From Promicromonospora sp. Populi (lineage in GTDB: Bacteria > Actinomycetota > Actinomycetes > Actinomycetales > Cellulomonadaceae), in contig NZ_CP163528.1 in assembly GCF_041081105.1 (NCBI RefSeq), positions 434,001 through 498,000 on the forward strand: DNA of 64,000 nucleotides, written 5' to 3'. The notes beneath the pieces are model-generated. The model searched no databases and was not told the DNA's origin. It worked only from the letters and a program-made list of their open reading frames with translations. The position numbers and the translations under genes were made by a program. Below are positions 47,863 through 56,979 of the stretch, piece by piece (the first letter of the stretch is position 1; every line of letters starts with the position of its first letter).

Positions 47863-50544
47863 GTGAACGAAACGCCCCGTGACCAGGGGAACGACCGCGG
47901 CGGCGAACGCCGCGGCGAACGCAAGGGCGGCAATCGCAGCGAGGGCCATGGGCCGCGCCGCGACGACCGCGGCGGGGAGCGCGGTGGTGACCGGGGACGC
48001 CGGACGGACGGCGCCCGTGGCAGTGAAAGCCCTCGGCGCGACGACGACCGCCCGCGCCGGACATACGAGGACCGCGGAGCTGCTGGTCCGCGTCGTGATG
48101 ACCGTGGAACCGCTGGTCCGCGTCGTGATGACCGGGGTGCCGGAGACCGTTCGCCCCGTCGCGACGACGACCGGCCCCGCAGCACGTATGGGGACCGCGA
48201 CAACCGGGGTGGCCGCGACGACCGCGGCGCGCGCCCCGACCGCCCGTACCGCGGGAACGACGGCGGTCGGCCGAGCCGACCGTACGAGTCCCGGGACAGC
48301 CGGGGCGGCGAGCGCCCCGCGCGTCGGGACGACGACCGTCCCGCGCGTCGCGATGACGCTCCCCGTCGTTCGTTCGGTGATCGGGACGACCGTCCCCGTC
48401 GCAGCTTCGAGGAACGCGGTGGGAACAGCCCGGCGCGCCGGGATGACGACCGTCCGCGTCGTTCGTTCGGTGATCGGGACGAGCGCCCGCGCCGCAGCTT
48501 TGAGGACCGTGGCGGGAACGCTCCGGCACGCCGGGACGATGGTCCCGCGCGCCGTTCGTTCGAGGACCGTGGTGCCGAGCGTCCGCGTCGTTCGTTCGGC
48601 GACCGGGATGACCGCGGTGCCCAGGACAGCCGCGGTCGGGACGACCGTCCGCGTCGTTCCTTCGAGGACCGCGGTGCTGACCGTCCGCGCAACGACGACC
48701 GGGGCAGCGGCCGTCCGGTGCGCCGGGACGATGACCGTCCCGCCCGCCGCGACGACGGTCCCCGTCGTTCCTTCGGTGACCGGGACGACCGTCCGCGTCG
48801 CTCCTTTGAGGACCGCGGTGGGAACAGCCCGGCACGCAGCGGCGACGACCGCCCGCGCCGTTCGTTCGGTGATCGCGACGACCGTGGTGCTCGGGACAGC
48901 CGTGGCGGCAACGACCGTGGTGCTCGGCCGTTCCGCGGGAACGACACCGACCGGCCGCGCCGTGACGACCGGGGTGCCGGTGCTGGTGGTCCGCGCGGGG
49001 ACAGCCGCGGCAGTGGCGGTCCTCGTCGGGACGACCGTGGTGCTGGTCCACGCGGAGACAGCCGCGGAACCGGCGGACCTCGCCGTGATGACCGGGGTAC
49101 CGGCGGTCCCCGTCGGGACGACCGTGGCCCCAGCGGTCCGCGTCGTTCGTTCGGTGACCGCGACGACCGGCCGCGTCCGGACAAGCGGGAAGAGCGCGAG
49201 GAGCGCGCTCCCCGGGCTCCGGATCCGGAGATCGCCGAGGACGTCTCGTTCAGCCAGCTCGACCGCGACGTGCGTTCGCGCCTGCGCGGGCTGACCAAGG
49301 ACCACGCCGAGTTCGTCGGGATGCACCTGGTGATGGCCGGCCGGATGCTCGACGTCGACCCGGAGCGCGCTTACGAGCACGCCATGGCGGCGGTACGCGG
49401 CGCGGGCCGGATCGACATCGTGCACGAGGCGGCAGGCCTGGCCGCGTACCACACCAACCGCTTCGCGGAGGCGCTGCGCGAGCTGCGCACGGTGCGCCGG
49501 CTGAACGGTTCGTCGGAGCACCTGCCGATCATGGCCGACGCCGAACGCGGCCTCGGCCGCCCGGAGCGTGCTCTGGCGCTCGCCGCGTCTGACGAGGCCG
49601 CGTCGCTCGACGCGACCGGACGCGTCGAGCTCGCGATCGTCGCGAGCGGCGCCCGTTCCGACCTGGGCGAGCACGACGCCGCCCTGGCAGTGCTCGACAA
49701 GATCGCAGCCGAGGACGCCAAGGGTGATCTCGGGCTGCGGGTCGTGCAGGCGCGCGCCGTGGCACTCGAGGTCGCGGGCCGGGACGACGAGGCGGCAGCC
49801 TTGCTGGCGTCCGTCGACAGCAAGGCCCTCGAGCGGGCCATCGGCGCGAACGCTCCGGACGAGGACATCACCGTCTTCGACGTCGAGGACGACGCGGCGC
49901 TCGCCGAAGAGGAGTACGTCGCCGACCACCCCGAGGAGTTCGCGAAGGACGAGCCTGCTGAGGACGGGGACGAGGACGACGAGTCGGAGGGTTCGGACAG
50001 CGAGCCGGAGGACTCGGACGACGAGGACTCGGGTGAGGTCTCGGACGACGACTCCGACGATGAAGGTGACGACGAGGACGGCGAGGACGGCGACTCGCCC
50101 GATTCCCCGGACTCCGCCGACTCGGCTGACTCCGCAGATTCGGCTGATTCGGCTGATTCGGCCGACTCCGCTGACTCGCCCGACGAGCTGGACGATGACG
50201 AGTCCGACGAGTCTGACGACGACTCCGACGAGCCGGACGACACCGACGAGTCCGTCTCCGACGAGCCGAAGGTCGACGAGTCAGACGACGGCGTGCCCAA
50301 CGACGGCGTGCCCAACGACCAGGACGAGCCCGAGGCGGACGCCGTCGACGAGCCGAGCGACCCCGATTCGGACGTAGAGCCTCCGGACTCGGAGCCTGCG
50401 GACGAGCCGACCGAGGCGCCTGCCGAGGTCAGCGAGCACGGCCCGGATGTCGACGAGGCGGCCGCCGTACCCGAGGTGAGCACCACCGAGGGTGAGCCGG
50501 AAGCCGAGGGCGACCGGTCCGACGTCGGGCAGGAGAAGGCGTGA
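47863..50544 (+). CDS. Three-part protein: Arg/Asp polyampholyte repeats, TPR-like core, acidic Ser/Asp tail
   Basis: The 893-residue product starts at GTG 47863 (VNETPRDQGNDRGGERR) after GAAGGG. Residues 1 to about 455 are disordered, dense in Arg and Asp. They include eleven copies of an RRSF(G/E)(D/E)R unit plus RRDDRG and GPRRDD units. Residues about 456-655 form a helical, TPR-like domain starting VSFSQLDRDVRSRLRGLTKDH; this matches the conserved actinobacterial protein at this locus (Rv1691 in M. tuberculosis). From about 660 to the end the chain is extremely acidic, with a (DSA)n run. Function is unknown. The charge layout suggests RNA binding or condensate formation, which is inference. 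It precedes the HAD gene with a GTGA overlap. Confidence 0.85.
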   Translation: MNETPRDQGNDRGGERRGERKGGNRSEGHGPRRDDRGGERGGDRGRRTDGARGSESPRRDDDRPRRTYEDRGAAGPRRDDRGTAGPRRDDRGAGDRSPRRDDDRPRSTYGDRDNRGGRDDRGARPDRPYRGNDGGRPSRPYESRDSRGGERPARRDDDRPARRDDAPRRSFGDRDDRPRRSFEERGGNSPARRDDDRPRRSFGDRDERPRRSFEDRGGNAPARRDDGPARRSFEDRGAERPRRSFGDRDDRGAQDSRGRDDRPRRSFEDRGADRPRNDDRGSGRPVRRDDDRPARRDDGPRRSFGDRDDRPRRSFEDRGGNSPARSGDDRPRRSFGDRDDRGARDSRGGNDRGARPFRGNDTDRPRRDDRGAGAGGPRGDSRGSGGPRRDDRGAGPRGDSRGTGGPRRDDRGTGGPRRDDRGPSGPRRSFGDRDDRPRPDKREEREERAPRAPDPEIAEDVSFSQLDRDVRSRLRGLTKDHAEFVGMHLVMAGRMLDVDPERAYEHAMAAVRGAGRIDIVHEAAGLAAYHTNRFAEALRELRTVRRLNGSSEHLPIMADAERGLGRPERALALAASDEAASLDATGRVELAIVASGARSDLGEHDAALAVLDKIAAEDAKGDLGLRVVQARAVALEVAGRDDEAAALLASVDSKALERAIGANAPDEDITVFDVEDDAALAEEEYVADHPEEFAKDEPAEDGDEDDESEGSDSEPEDSDDEDSGEVSDDDSDDEGDDEDGEDGDSPDSPDSADSADSADSADSADSADSADSPDELDDDESDESDDDSDEPDDTDESVSDEPKVDESDDGVPNDGVPNDQDEPEADAVDEPSDPDSDVEPPDSEPADEPTEAPAEVSEHGPDVDEAAAVPEVSTTEGEPEAEGDRSDVGQEKA

Positions 50545-51548
50545 TCGCGAGCGCCGGGCTGCTGGCGAGCGACGTCCCGCTCGCCGCGGCCTACGATCTC
50601 GCGCTCGTCGACCTGGACGGGGTGGCGTACAAGGGGCACCTGCCGATCGACCACGCGTCGGCGAGCCTGGCGGCGGCGCGGTCGGGCGGGATGCGCCTGC
50701 TGTTCGTGACCAACAATGCGTCGCGCGAGCCGGAGGAGGTCGCGAGCCAGCTCACAGGCCTGGACATCCCGACGGACCCGGACGAGGTGATGACCGCCGC
50801 GCAGGCGTGTGCCGCGCTCCTCACCACACGGTTGGACCCGGGTGCGAAGGTGCTCGTCGTGGGTGGCAAGGGCCTGGTGACGGCGGTGCGTTCGGCGGGC
50901 TTCACCGTGGTGGAGTCGGCGGACGACAAGCCGGACGCCGTCGCGCAGGGCTACACGCCGGAGCTGGGCTGGACGCAGCTCGCCGAGGCCGCGTACGCCG
51001 TGGAGGGTGGCGCGTGGCATGTGGCGAGCAACCTGGACCTGTCGCTGCCGACGGCGCGCGGGTTCGCGCCGGGGAACGGCGCGCTGGTGGGTGCCGTGGT
51101 GTCGGCGACGGGGATCACGCCGGACAGTGCCGGCAAGCCGTCGCCCACGATGTACCGGCTGGCGATCGAGCGGGTCGGGGCGAGCCGGCCGCTGGTGATC
51201 GGGGACCGGCTGGACACGGATCTGGGCGGTGCCCGCGAGGGCGGCTACCCGGGTCTGCACGTGCTGACCGGCGTCTCGACGGCGCGCGACGCCGTGCTTG
51301 CCGTTGCGGGACAGCGCCCGACGTTCGTGGGTGCGGACCTGCGTGCGCTGCTCGAACCGCATCCGGTGCCGGTCCTGGCCGACGGCTGGCACGTGTGCAA
51401 CGGCGCTGCGGCGCAGGTGGCCGACGGCGGGCTACGGCTCGACGGTTCCGGGATCGACCTGGTTCGCGCGGCGTGCGCCGCGTCCTGGGCCGCCGTTGAC
51501 GCGGGGGAGACCCTGGATCCGACGTCGGTCCCGGCCCTGTCCGCCTGA
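50541..51548 (+). CDS. HAD-superfamily hydrolase, NagD-like (subfamily IIA)
   Basis: A 335-residue phosphatase of the NagD/phosphoglycolate phosphatase-like group; mycobacterial Rv1692 at this locus acts on glycerol phosphate. Motif I is VDLDGVAYKG with Asp24 and Asp26. LLFVTNNASREPEEVA is motif II, and GKPSPTMYRLAIER followed by VIGDRLDTDLGGAREGG gives motifs III and IV. The GTG start overlaps the previous stop. The C-terminal 75 residues after the HAD fold (GADLRALLEPHPVP onward) are an extension shared by actinobacterial members. Its role in lipid or glycerol-phosphate recycling is inferred from that homolog. Confidence 0.9.
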   Translation: MIASAGLLASDVPLAAAYDLALVDLDGVAYKGHLPIDHASASLAAARSGGMRLLFVTNNASREPEEVASQLTGLDIPTDPDEVMTAAQACAALLTTRLDPGAKVLVVGGKGLVTAVRSAGFTVVESADDKPDAVAQGYTPELGWTQLAEAAYAVEGGAWHVASNLDLSLPTARGFAPGNGALVGAVVSATGITPDSAGKPSPTMYRLAIERVGASRPLVIGDRLDTDLGGAREGGYPGLHVLTGVSTARDAVLAVAGQRPTFVGADLRALLEPHPVPVLADGWHVCNGAAAQVADGGLRLDGSGIDLVRAACAASWAAVDAGETLDPTSVPALSA

Positions 51549-51614
51549 GGTGCGGGCCCCTGGCCGCGGCGGGCTGGGTCGGGGGCAGTGTGACCGTAGG
51601 TAGGTACTTTCCGG

Positions 51615-51665
51615 GCCGCCCCGACAGAACCCTGCCGGTTTCTCCAGGGTTCTGTCGGAGGCGGC
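51615..51665 (+). terminator. Hairpin terminator after the HAD gene
   Basis: GCCGCC plus CCGACAGAACCCTG (51615-51634) pairs with CAGGGTTCTGTCGG and GGCGGC (51645-51665), a 20-bp stem with one bulged A. It lies 67 bases after the HAD stop and splits the cluster before the 58-residue ORF. Confidence 0.75.
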
Positions 51666-51757
51666 AGGTACCGTGTTTTCAGCAGGCCGACGGCCCGCAG
51701 CGGCGGGCGGTAGGTGGCCGACGAGCACGGACGAGCACAGTGGAGCGTTGACGCACG

Positions 51758-51934
51758 ATGGACGAGTTCTACGAGATCGAGGAACCCGCGAGTGGCCCGG
51801 CTGACCCCGAGTCGGGTGTCCGGCATGCGCTCGACGCGCTCGACGGGCTCGACGACCTGCCCCCGGCCGAGCACGTCGCGCGGTTCGAGGCCGTCCATGA
51901 CGCTCTGCGGGTGCACCTGAGCGGTGACGCCTGA
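51758..51934 (+). CDS. Small acidic conserved protein (58 residues)
   Basis: The frame reads MDEFYEIEEPASGPADPESG, then a helical VRHALDALDGLDDLPPAEHV and ARFEAVHDALRVHLSGDA. It is strongly acidic. Its place between the HAD gene and tlyA, and its length, match the small gene Rv1693 of M. tuberculosis, supporting a real conserved gene. No function is known to me. The frame ends two bases before the first possible tlyA GTG, so it is probably co-translated with tlyA. It falls below the usual length cut-offs and is easily missed. Confidence 0.75.
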   Translation: MDEFYEIEEPASGPADPESGVRHALDALDGLDDLPPAEHVARFEAVHDALRVHLSGDA

Positions 51935-51945
51935 CGGTGGTGACG

Positions 51946-52953
51946 ATGACTGCGAGCACCCGGGTGGACGCGGAGCTGGTCCGCCGTGGGCTGGCCCGTT
52001 CGCGGCGGCACGCCGCTGAGCTCGTCGCGTCCGGTCGCGTGGCGGTGGCTGGCCGGGTGGTGGCCAAGCCGTCGTCGGCGGTGTCGGACGGCGAGGAGGT
52101 GTCCGTCGCGCCCGGCCCCGACCCGGAGCATGAGTTTGCCTCGCGCGCTGCCCTCAAGCTGGCCGGTGCGCTGGACGCCCTGGCCCGCGTGCCGGGCGGG
52201 CCGGTGGTCGAGGGCGCGTTCTGCGCGGATCTCGGGGCGTCGACGGGTGGCTTCACGGACGTGCTGCTACGCCGGGGTGCTGCCCACGTGATCGCGGTCG
52301 ACGTGGGGCACGACCAGCTTGTGCCCGCGCTGCGCGGCGACGACCGGGTGACGGTCGTCGAGGGCTTCAACGTTCGTGACCTGACCCCGGGTGACCTCGC
52401 CCGGCTCCCGGATCTTGTTGTTGCCGACCTCTCGTTCATCTCCCTGACCGTGGTGCTGCCCGCGGTGGCGGGTGTGCTGCGCCCGGGCGCGCAGGCGCTG
52501 CTGATGGTCAAGCCGCAGTTCGAGGTCGGGCGCGAGCGACTGGGCAGCGGCGGCGTGGTGCGCGACTCGGCGCTGCACGCTGAGGCGGTGACGACGGTGG
52601 TGCGCGCGGCGGAGCGCCTGGGCCTGCGGGTGCGCGCGGTGGTGCCGAGCCCGCTGCCGGGGCCGAGCGGCAACCGCGAGTTCTTCGTGTGGCTGACGCC
52701 CGGCGCCGGCGCACCGTCGGTCGGTGCGCACGAGCAGGCGCTCGCGGACGCCGTCGCCGCCGCGGTGGCCTGGGACCCCACGCAGGGCGAGCCCGCGGAC
52801 CGGCCTGGCCACCCGCCCGAGCCGCCGGCCGTCGTCGTGCAGGAACCGCAGCGCACTGCGGTGCAGGAACCGCAGAGCACCGAGTTGGACAACGGGCATA
52901 GCGGCGGGCAGTACACCGAGCAGATCAACGAGCACAAGGAGCGGCAACCGTGA
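51946..52953 (+). CDS. tlyA: TlyA-type rRNA 2'-O-methyltransferase
   Basis: TlyA methylates 16S C1409 and 23S C1920 in mycobacteria, a modification needed for capreomycin sensitivity. The ATG at 51946 gives MTASTRVDAELVRRGLARSR, aligning with the known N-terminus; GTGs at 51937 and 51940 are alternatives. An S4 RNA-binding domain (residues 5-65) is followed by an FtsJ-like methyltransferase with CADLGASTGGFTDVLL, VVADLSFISLTVVLP and MVKPQFEVG. The C-terminus carries an extra tail of about 65 residues with two VQEPQ repeats. It overlaps ppnK by four bases (GTGA). Confidence 0.95.
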   Translation: MTASTRVDAELVRRGLARSRRHAAELVASGRVAVAGRVVAKPSSAVSDGEEVSVAPGPDPEHEFASRAALKLAGALDALARVPGGPVVEGAFCADLGASTGGFTDVLLRRGAAHVIAVDVGHDQLVPALRGDDRVTVVEGFNVRDLTPGDLARLPDLVVADLSFISLTVVLPAVAGVLRPGAQALLMVKPQFEVGRERLGSGGVVRDSALHAEAVTTVVRAAERLGLRVRAVVPSPLPGPSGNREFFVWLTPGAGAPSVGAHEQALADAVAAAVAWDPTQGEPADRPGHPPEPPAVVVQEPQRTAVQEPQSTELDNGHSGGQYTEQINEHKERQP

Positions 52954-53897
52954 CCCGGCACGTCCTGATCGTGACCCATGGCGGACGCCCCCAGGCGGTC
53001 GCGGCGCTGGCGGAGGCCCTGCGCGAGCTGAAGGCGGCGGGCTTCGAGTACACGCTGCACGACGACGCGCTGGCCGAGGAATTCGGCGACCACATGGCGG
53101 CCAAGCGGGTCGCGGAGGGTGTGCACAACGCCGAGGCCGTGATGGTGCTCGGCGGCGACGGCACGATCCTGCGCGCCGCGGAGCTGACCCGCGGCACGGA
53201 CGTGCCGCTGCTCGGCGTCAACCTGGGGCACGTCGGCTTTCTCGCCGAGTCGGAGCGGGAGGATCTGCGTGCCGCCGTGCAGCGGCTGGCCGCCCGCGAC
53301 TACACGGTCGAGGAGCGCGCCACGGTCGAGGTGGCGGTCCACCTGCCCGGCACGGCGGAGCCCGTTGTGGGCTGGGCACTCAACGAGGCCACGGTCGAGA
53401 AGGCCACGCGTGACCGCATGCTCGAGGTGGCGATCGGGGTGGACGGCCGTCCGCTGCTGTCGTTCGGCTGCGACGGGGTGGTGATGTCGACTGCGACTGG
53501 CTCGACGGCGCACGCCTTCTCCGGGGGTGGCCCCGTGATCTGGCCCGACGTCGACGCCGTGCTCATGGTGCCGCTGTCGGCGCACGCGCTGTTCGCGCGG
53601 CCGCTCGTGATCGGCCCGCGGTCGCACTACACGGTCGACGTGCTGCCCCAGTCGACGGTCGAGGGAGTGCTGACCTGCGACGGGCGGCGGGAGATCAGGC
53701 TGCCCCGCGGTTCTCGCGTGGTGGTGCGCCAGGGCGGTACGGTGCGGCTCGCGCGACTGTCGAACGCGCCGTTCGGGGACCGCCTCGTGTCCAAGTTCAA
53801 TCTGCCCGTATCGGGCTGGCGGGACCGTGTCGGGTCGGGGCATCCAGCTGCGCAGGATGTACGTTCTGACCCAGCCGACACCACACCAGAGAATTAA
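52950..53897 (+). CDS. nadK: NAD kinase
   Basis: NAD kinase makes NADP from NAD and ATP or polyphosphate. The 315-residue protein (also called PpnK) starts at GTG 52950 and reads MTRHVLIVTHGGRPQAV. The family motif GGDGT is at residues 68-72, with VNLGHVGFLAE after it. TATGSTAHAFSGGGPVIWP is the conserved C-terminal block, and NEATVEKATRDRM lies between. It is a normal member of the tlyA-ppnK-recN cluster. RecN starts eight bases after its stop, so the two are co-transcribed. Confidence 0.97.
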   Translation: MTRHVLIVTHGGRPQAVAALAEALRELKAAGFEYTLHDDALAEEFGDHMAAKRVAEGVHNAEAVMVLGGDGTILRAAELTRGTDVPLLGVNLGHVGFLAESEREDLRAAVQRLAARDYTVEERATVEVAVHLPGTAEPVVGWALNEATVEKATRDRMLEVAIGVDGRPLLSFGCDGVVMSTATGSTAHAFSGGGPVIWPDVDAVLMVPLSAHALFARPLVIGPRSHYTVDVLPQSTVEGVLTCDGRREIRLPRGSRVVVRQGGTVRLARLSNAPFGDRLVSKFNLPVSGWRDRVGSGHPAAQDVRSDPADTTPEN

Positions 53898-53905
53898 GGA
53901 GTCAG

Positions 53906-55660
53906 GTGCTCGAGGAGATCGCTATCGAGAACCTGGGCGTCATCCGCTCGGCCCGGGTACCCCTGTCGGACGGCCTGACCGTCATCACGGGTGAGACCGG
54001 AGCGGGCAAGACGATGGTGCTCACGGGGCTGAACCTGCTGATGGGGGCCAAGGCGGACCCGCAGTCGGTGCGCCCGGGTGCGTCGTCGGCGGCGGTCGAG
54101 GGCCGGGTGCGGGTCTCCGGTCGCGACGCCGTGCTGGACCGGGTCGACGAGGCGGGCGGCGAGGTGGAGGACGACGGGACCATCGTGATCCTGCGCACCA
54201 TCGCCGACGGCCGCTCGCGTGCCCACCTGGGCGGCCGCGCCGTGCCGCAGGGTGTGCTCGCCGAGATCGCCGAGGACCTGTTCACCGTGCACGGCCAGTC
54301 CGACCAGCTGCGGCTGCGCACGTCGGCCAAGCAGCGCGACGCCCTGGACACGTTCGTCGGACCGGCTCACCAGCGGGTGCTGGCCGGCTACCGCGCGTCG
54401 TGGGGCGAACGCGGCGGTCTGCTGGCCGAGATCGCGGACCTGGAGGCGCGCAGCGCCGAACGGTCACGGGAGGTGGAGCTGCTGCGCATCGGCCTCGAAG
54501 AGATCGAGCGGGTCGACCCGGTGCCGGGTGAGGACGCCGAGCTGCTGGCCCTGATCGAGCGGCTCTCCAACGCGGAGGGGCTGCGTACCGCGGCCACCGA
54601 GGCGCACGAGGCGGTGGCCGGCGAGGACGCCGACGGCGCACGGGAGAACGCGATAGCGCTCGTGGAGCGGGCGCGGCGTGCCCTGGACTCCGCCGCGCAG
54701 TCCGACGCAGCGCTCGGTGTGCTCGCCACCCGGTTCGCCGAGGTGGGCTACCTGCTGTCCGACGTCGCTACCGACGTCGCGGCGTACGTGGACGACCTGC
54801 AGGCGGACCCGGCCGGGCTGGAGACGGCACACAACCGCATGGCGGAGCTGAACGCCCTGACCCGCTCCTACGGCGAGACCATCGACGACGTGCTGCAGTG
54901 GGCCAGCGACGCGGGCCTGCGCCTGCTCGACCTGGACGACGGCGGAGACCGCCTCGTCTCGATGCGCGACCGTGTGGCGGAGCTGGACGGCGAGCTGTCC
55001 CGGCTGGCGGAGATCCTCACCGCCGAGCGCACCCGCGGGGCGTCCCAGCTGGCCGACGCCGTGACCAACGAGCTGCACGGCCTTGCGATGGCCGGCGCTC
55101 ACCTCGTGGTCTCGGTCGAACGGCTCGACCAGCCGGGCCCGTTCGGCGCGGACCAGGTCACGTTCCTGCTCGTGCCGCACCCGGGCGCGCCGGAGCGGCC
55201 GCTCGGCAAGGGCGCGTCCGGCGGTGAGCTCTCGCGCGTGATGCTCGCGCTCGAGGTCGCCCTGGCGACGTCGGGCGGCGCGGCGGCGGCCCGCACCGCC
55301 GACACCCCGCGCAGCACGTTCGTGTTCGACGAGGTCGACGCCGGTGTCGGCGGGCGGGCCGCCGTCGAGGTGGGCCGCCGGCTGGCGCAGCTGGGCCGCA
55401 GCACGCAGGTGGTAGTGGTGACGCACCTGGCCCAGGTCGCGGCGTTCGCGGACGCCCACCTCGTGGTCACCAAGAGCTCCGACGGCGACGACGGGTCCGC
55501 CGACGGCGAGGACGGCATGATCACGGTGACCGGCGTGCGCGAGGTCACTGCGGACGCCCGGGTCCGCGAGCTGGCGCGCATGCTGTCCGGCCAGGACGAC
55601 TCGGAGACCGCCCGTACCCACGCGCTGGAGCTCCTGGAGTCCTCGGTCGTGGGACGATAG
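53906..55660 (+). CDS. recN: DNA repair protein RecN
   Basis: RecN is an SMC-like ATPase acting early in double-strand break repair. The 584-residue protein begins at GTG 53906 (MLEEIAIENLGVIRSA). Walker A GETGAGKT is at residues 29-36. The ABC signature KGASGGELSRVMLALEVAL and Walker B TFVFDEVDAGVGG are near the C-terminus. A long coiled-coil region lies between (about residues 160-390). AAGGAGTCAG precedes the start. No clear LexA box was seen directly upstream, as expected for a gene inside an operon. Confidence 0.97.
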   Translation: MLEEIAIENLGVIRSARVPLSDGLTVITGETGAGKTMVLTGLNLLMGAKADPQSVRPGASSAAVEGRVRVSGRDAVLDRVDEAGGEVEDDGTIVILRTIADGRSRAHLGGRAVPQGVLAEIAEDLFTVHGQSDQLRLRTSAKQRDALDTFVGPAHQRVLAGYRASWGERGGLLAEIADLEARSAERSREVELLRIGLEEIERVDPVPGEDAELLALIERLSNAEGLRTAATEAHEAVAGEDADGARENAIALVERARRALDSAAQSDAALGVLATRFAEVGYLLSDVATDVAAYVDDLQADPAGLETAHNRMAELNALTRSYGETIDDVLQWASDAGLRLLDLDDGGDRLVSMRDRVAELDGELSRLAEILTAERTRGASQLADAVTNELHGLAMAGAHLVVSVERLDQPGPFGADQVTFLLVPHPGAPERPLGKGASGGELSRVMLALEVALATSGGAAAARTADTPRSTFVFDEVDAGVGGRAAVEVGRRLAQLGRSTQVVVVTHLAQVAAFADAHLVVTKSSDGDDGSADGEDGMITVTGVREVTADARVRELARMLSGQDDSETARTHALELLESSVVGR

Positions 55661-55665
55661 ACGGG

Positions 55666-56889
55666 ATGAAACTGATCTCCCGACCCGAGAAGCGCGCCGA
55701 GAGGGGCGCGGCGAAGGCTGCCGCAGCGCAGTCCCTGGCGCTCACGCCGGCCGTTGCGCACGGCCCTGCCCGGATCGGGGCGCGCACCAAGGAGCTCACG
55801 TCCAGGCTCAACCACGGCGACGTCGCCGTGATCGACCACGTGGACATCGACCGGGTCGCCGCGGACGCGCTCGTGTCCGCAGCGCCGGTCGCGGTGCTGA
55901 ACGCCGCCCCGTCCACCTCCGGCCGGTACCCGAACACGGGCCCGAACATCCTGGTCGACGCCGGGATCCTCCTGGTGGACGACCTCGGTCCGTCGGTCAT
56001 GACGATCGACGAGCACTCCGACATCGAGATCGTGGGCGGCGAGATCGTCGTCGACGGCGTGGTCGTGGCCAAGGGCACGTTCCAGACGCCGGCGACGGTG
56101 GCCGAGAACATGGCCGCCGCGCGCGAGGGGCTGTCCGCCGAGATCGAGCGGTTCGCCGAGAACACCATGACGTACCTGCGCCGCGAGCGGGACCTCCTGC
56201 TCGACGGCGTGGGTGTGCCCGACATCCGCACCCCCATCGACGGCAGGCACGTGCTGATCGTGGTGCGCGGCTACCACTACCGGGAGGACCTGGCGCAGCT
56301 GCGGTCCTACATCCGGGAGAACTCGCCGGTGCTGATCGGTGTGGACGGCGGCGCGGACGCGATCATCGACGCCGGCTGGCAGCCCGACATGATCGTGGGC
56401 GACATGGACTCCGTGTCCGACCGCGCGCTGGCCTGCGGCGCGGAGATCGTGGTGCACGCCTACCGCGACGGCAAGGCGCCCGGGCTGGAACGCGTCAAGG
56501 CGCTCGGCGTGGACCCCGTCGTCTTTCCCGCCACCGGGACCAGCGAGGACATCACGATGCTGCTGGCCGACGACAAGGGCGCCGAGCTCATCGTCGCCGT
56601 CGGCACCCACGCCACGCTCGTGGAGTTCCTCGACAAGGGGCGCTCGGGCATGGCCTCGACCTTCCTCACCCGGCTGCGGGTCGGTGGCAAGCTCGTGGAC
56701 GCCAAGGGTGTGTCGCGGCTGTACCGTACTCGGATCTCGAACACCCAGCTCACGCTGCTGTCGGGCGCGGGCGTCGCGGCGGTGCTCGCGGCACTCGCCT
56801 CGACATCGGCCGGGCAGACCTTCTTCGGACTGATCGGGGCGCGCTTCGACGACGTCGTGTCCTGGATCAGCAACCTGTTCGGCGGCTGA
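55666..56889 (+). CDS. steA: SteA-type cell-division/cell-wall protein (thiamin pyrophosphokinase-like domain)
   Basis: SteA, with SteB, supports septation in Corynebacterium, where SteA acts at the membrane with the RipA-type hydrolase pathway. The 407-residue protein has an N-terminal region (AVLNAAPSTSGRYPNTGPNIL) and a thiamin-pyrophosphokinase-like core: GVDGGADAIIDAGWQPDMIVGDMDSVSD (cited in parts), FPATGTSEDITMLLADDKGA. A C-terminal hydrophobic helix (LTLLSGAGVAAVLAALAST) anchors it near the end. It starts five bases after recN and is followed 90 bases later by steB. It corresponds to M. tuberculosis Rv1697. Confidence 0.9.
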   Translation: MKLISRPEKRAERGAAKAAAAQSLALTPAVAHGPARIGARTKELTSRLNHGDVAVIDHVDIDRVAADALVSAAPVAVLNAAPSTSGRYPNTGPNILVDAGILLVDDLGPSVMTIDEHSDIEIVGGEIVVDGVVVAKGTFQTPATVAENMAAAREGLSAEIERFAENTMTYLRRERDLLLDGVGVPDIRTPIDGRHVLIVVRGYHYREDLAQLRSYIRENSPVLIGVDGGADAIIDAGWQPDMIVGDMDSVSDRALACGAEIVVHAYRDGKAPGLERVKALGVDPVVFPATGTSEDITMLLADDKGAELIVAVGTHATLVEFLDKGRSGMASTFLTRLRVGGKLVDAKGVSRLYRTRISNTQLTLLSGAGVAAVLAALASTSAGQTFFGLIGARFDDVVSWISNLFGG

Positions 56890-56979
56890 GGGCTTCAGGA
56901 CGCTCCTGGACCTTCCTGCCGCCCCGACCTGATGCCGGGCTCTCACTGCCCGGGACATGCTTAAGGACTCCTCCGTACC

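Noticed and set aside
47622..49929. Long minus-strand and alternate plus-strand frames opposite the Arg/Asp repeat gene
   Set aside because: The repeat DNA is open in several frames. Only the plus-strand frame from 47863 joins the conserved TPR-like core and has a ribosome binding site.
50095..50180. Short tandem repeats as a CRISPR array
   Set aside because: Units are six to nine bases, without spacers, and in frame within a coding region.
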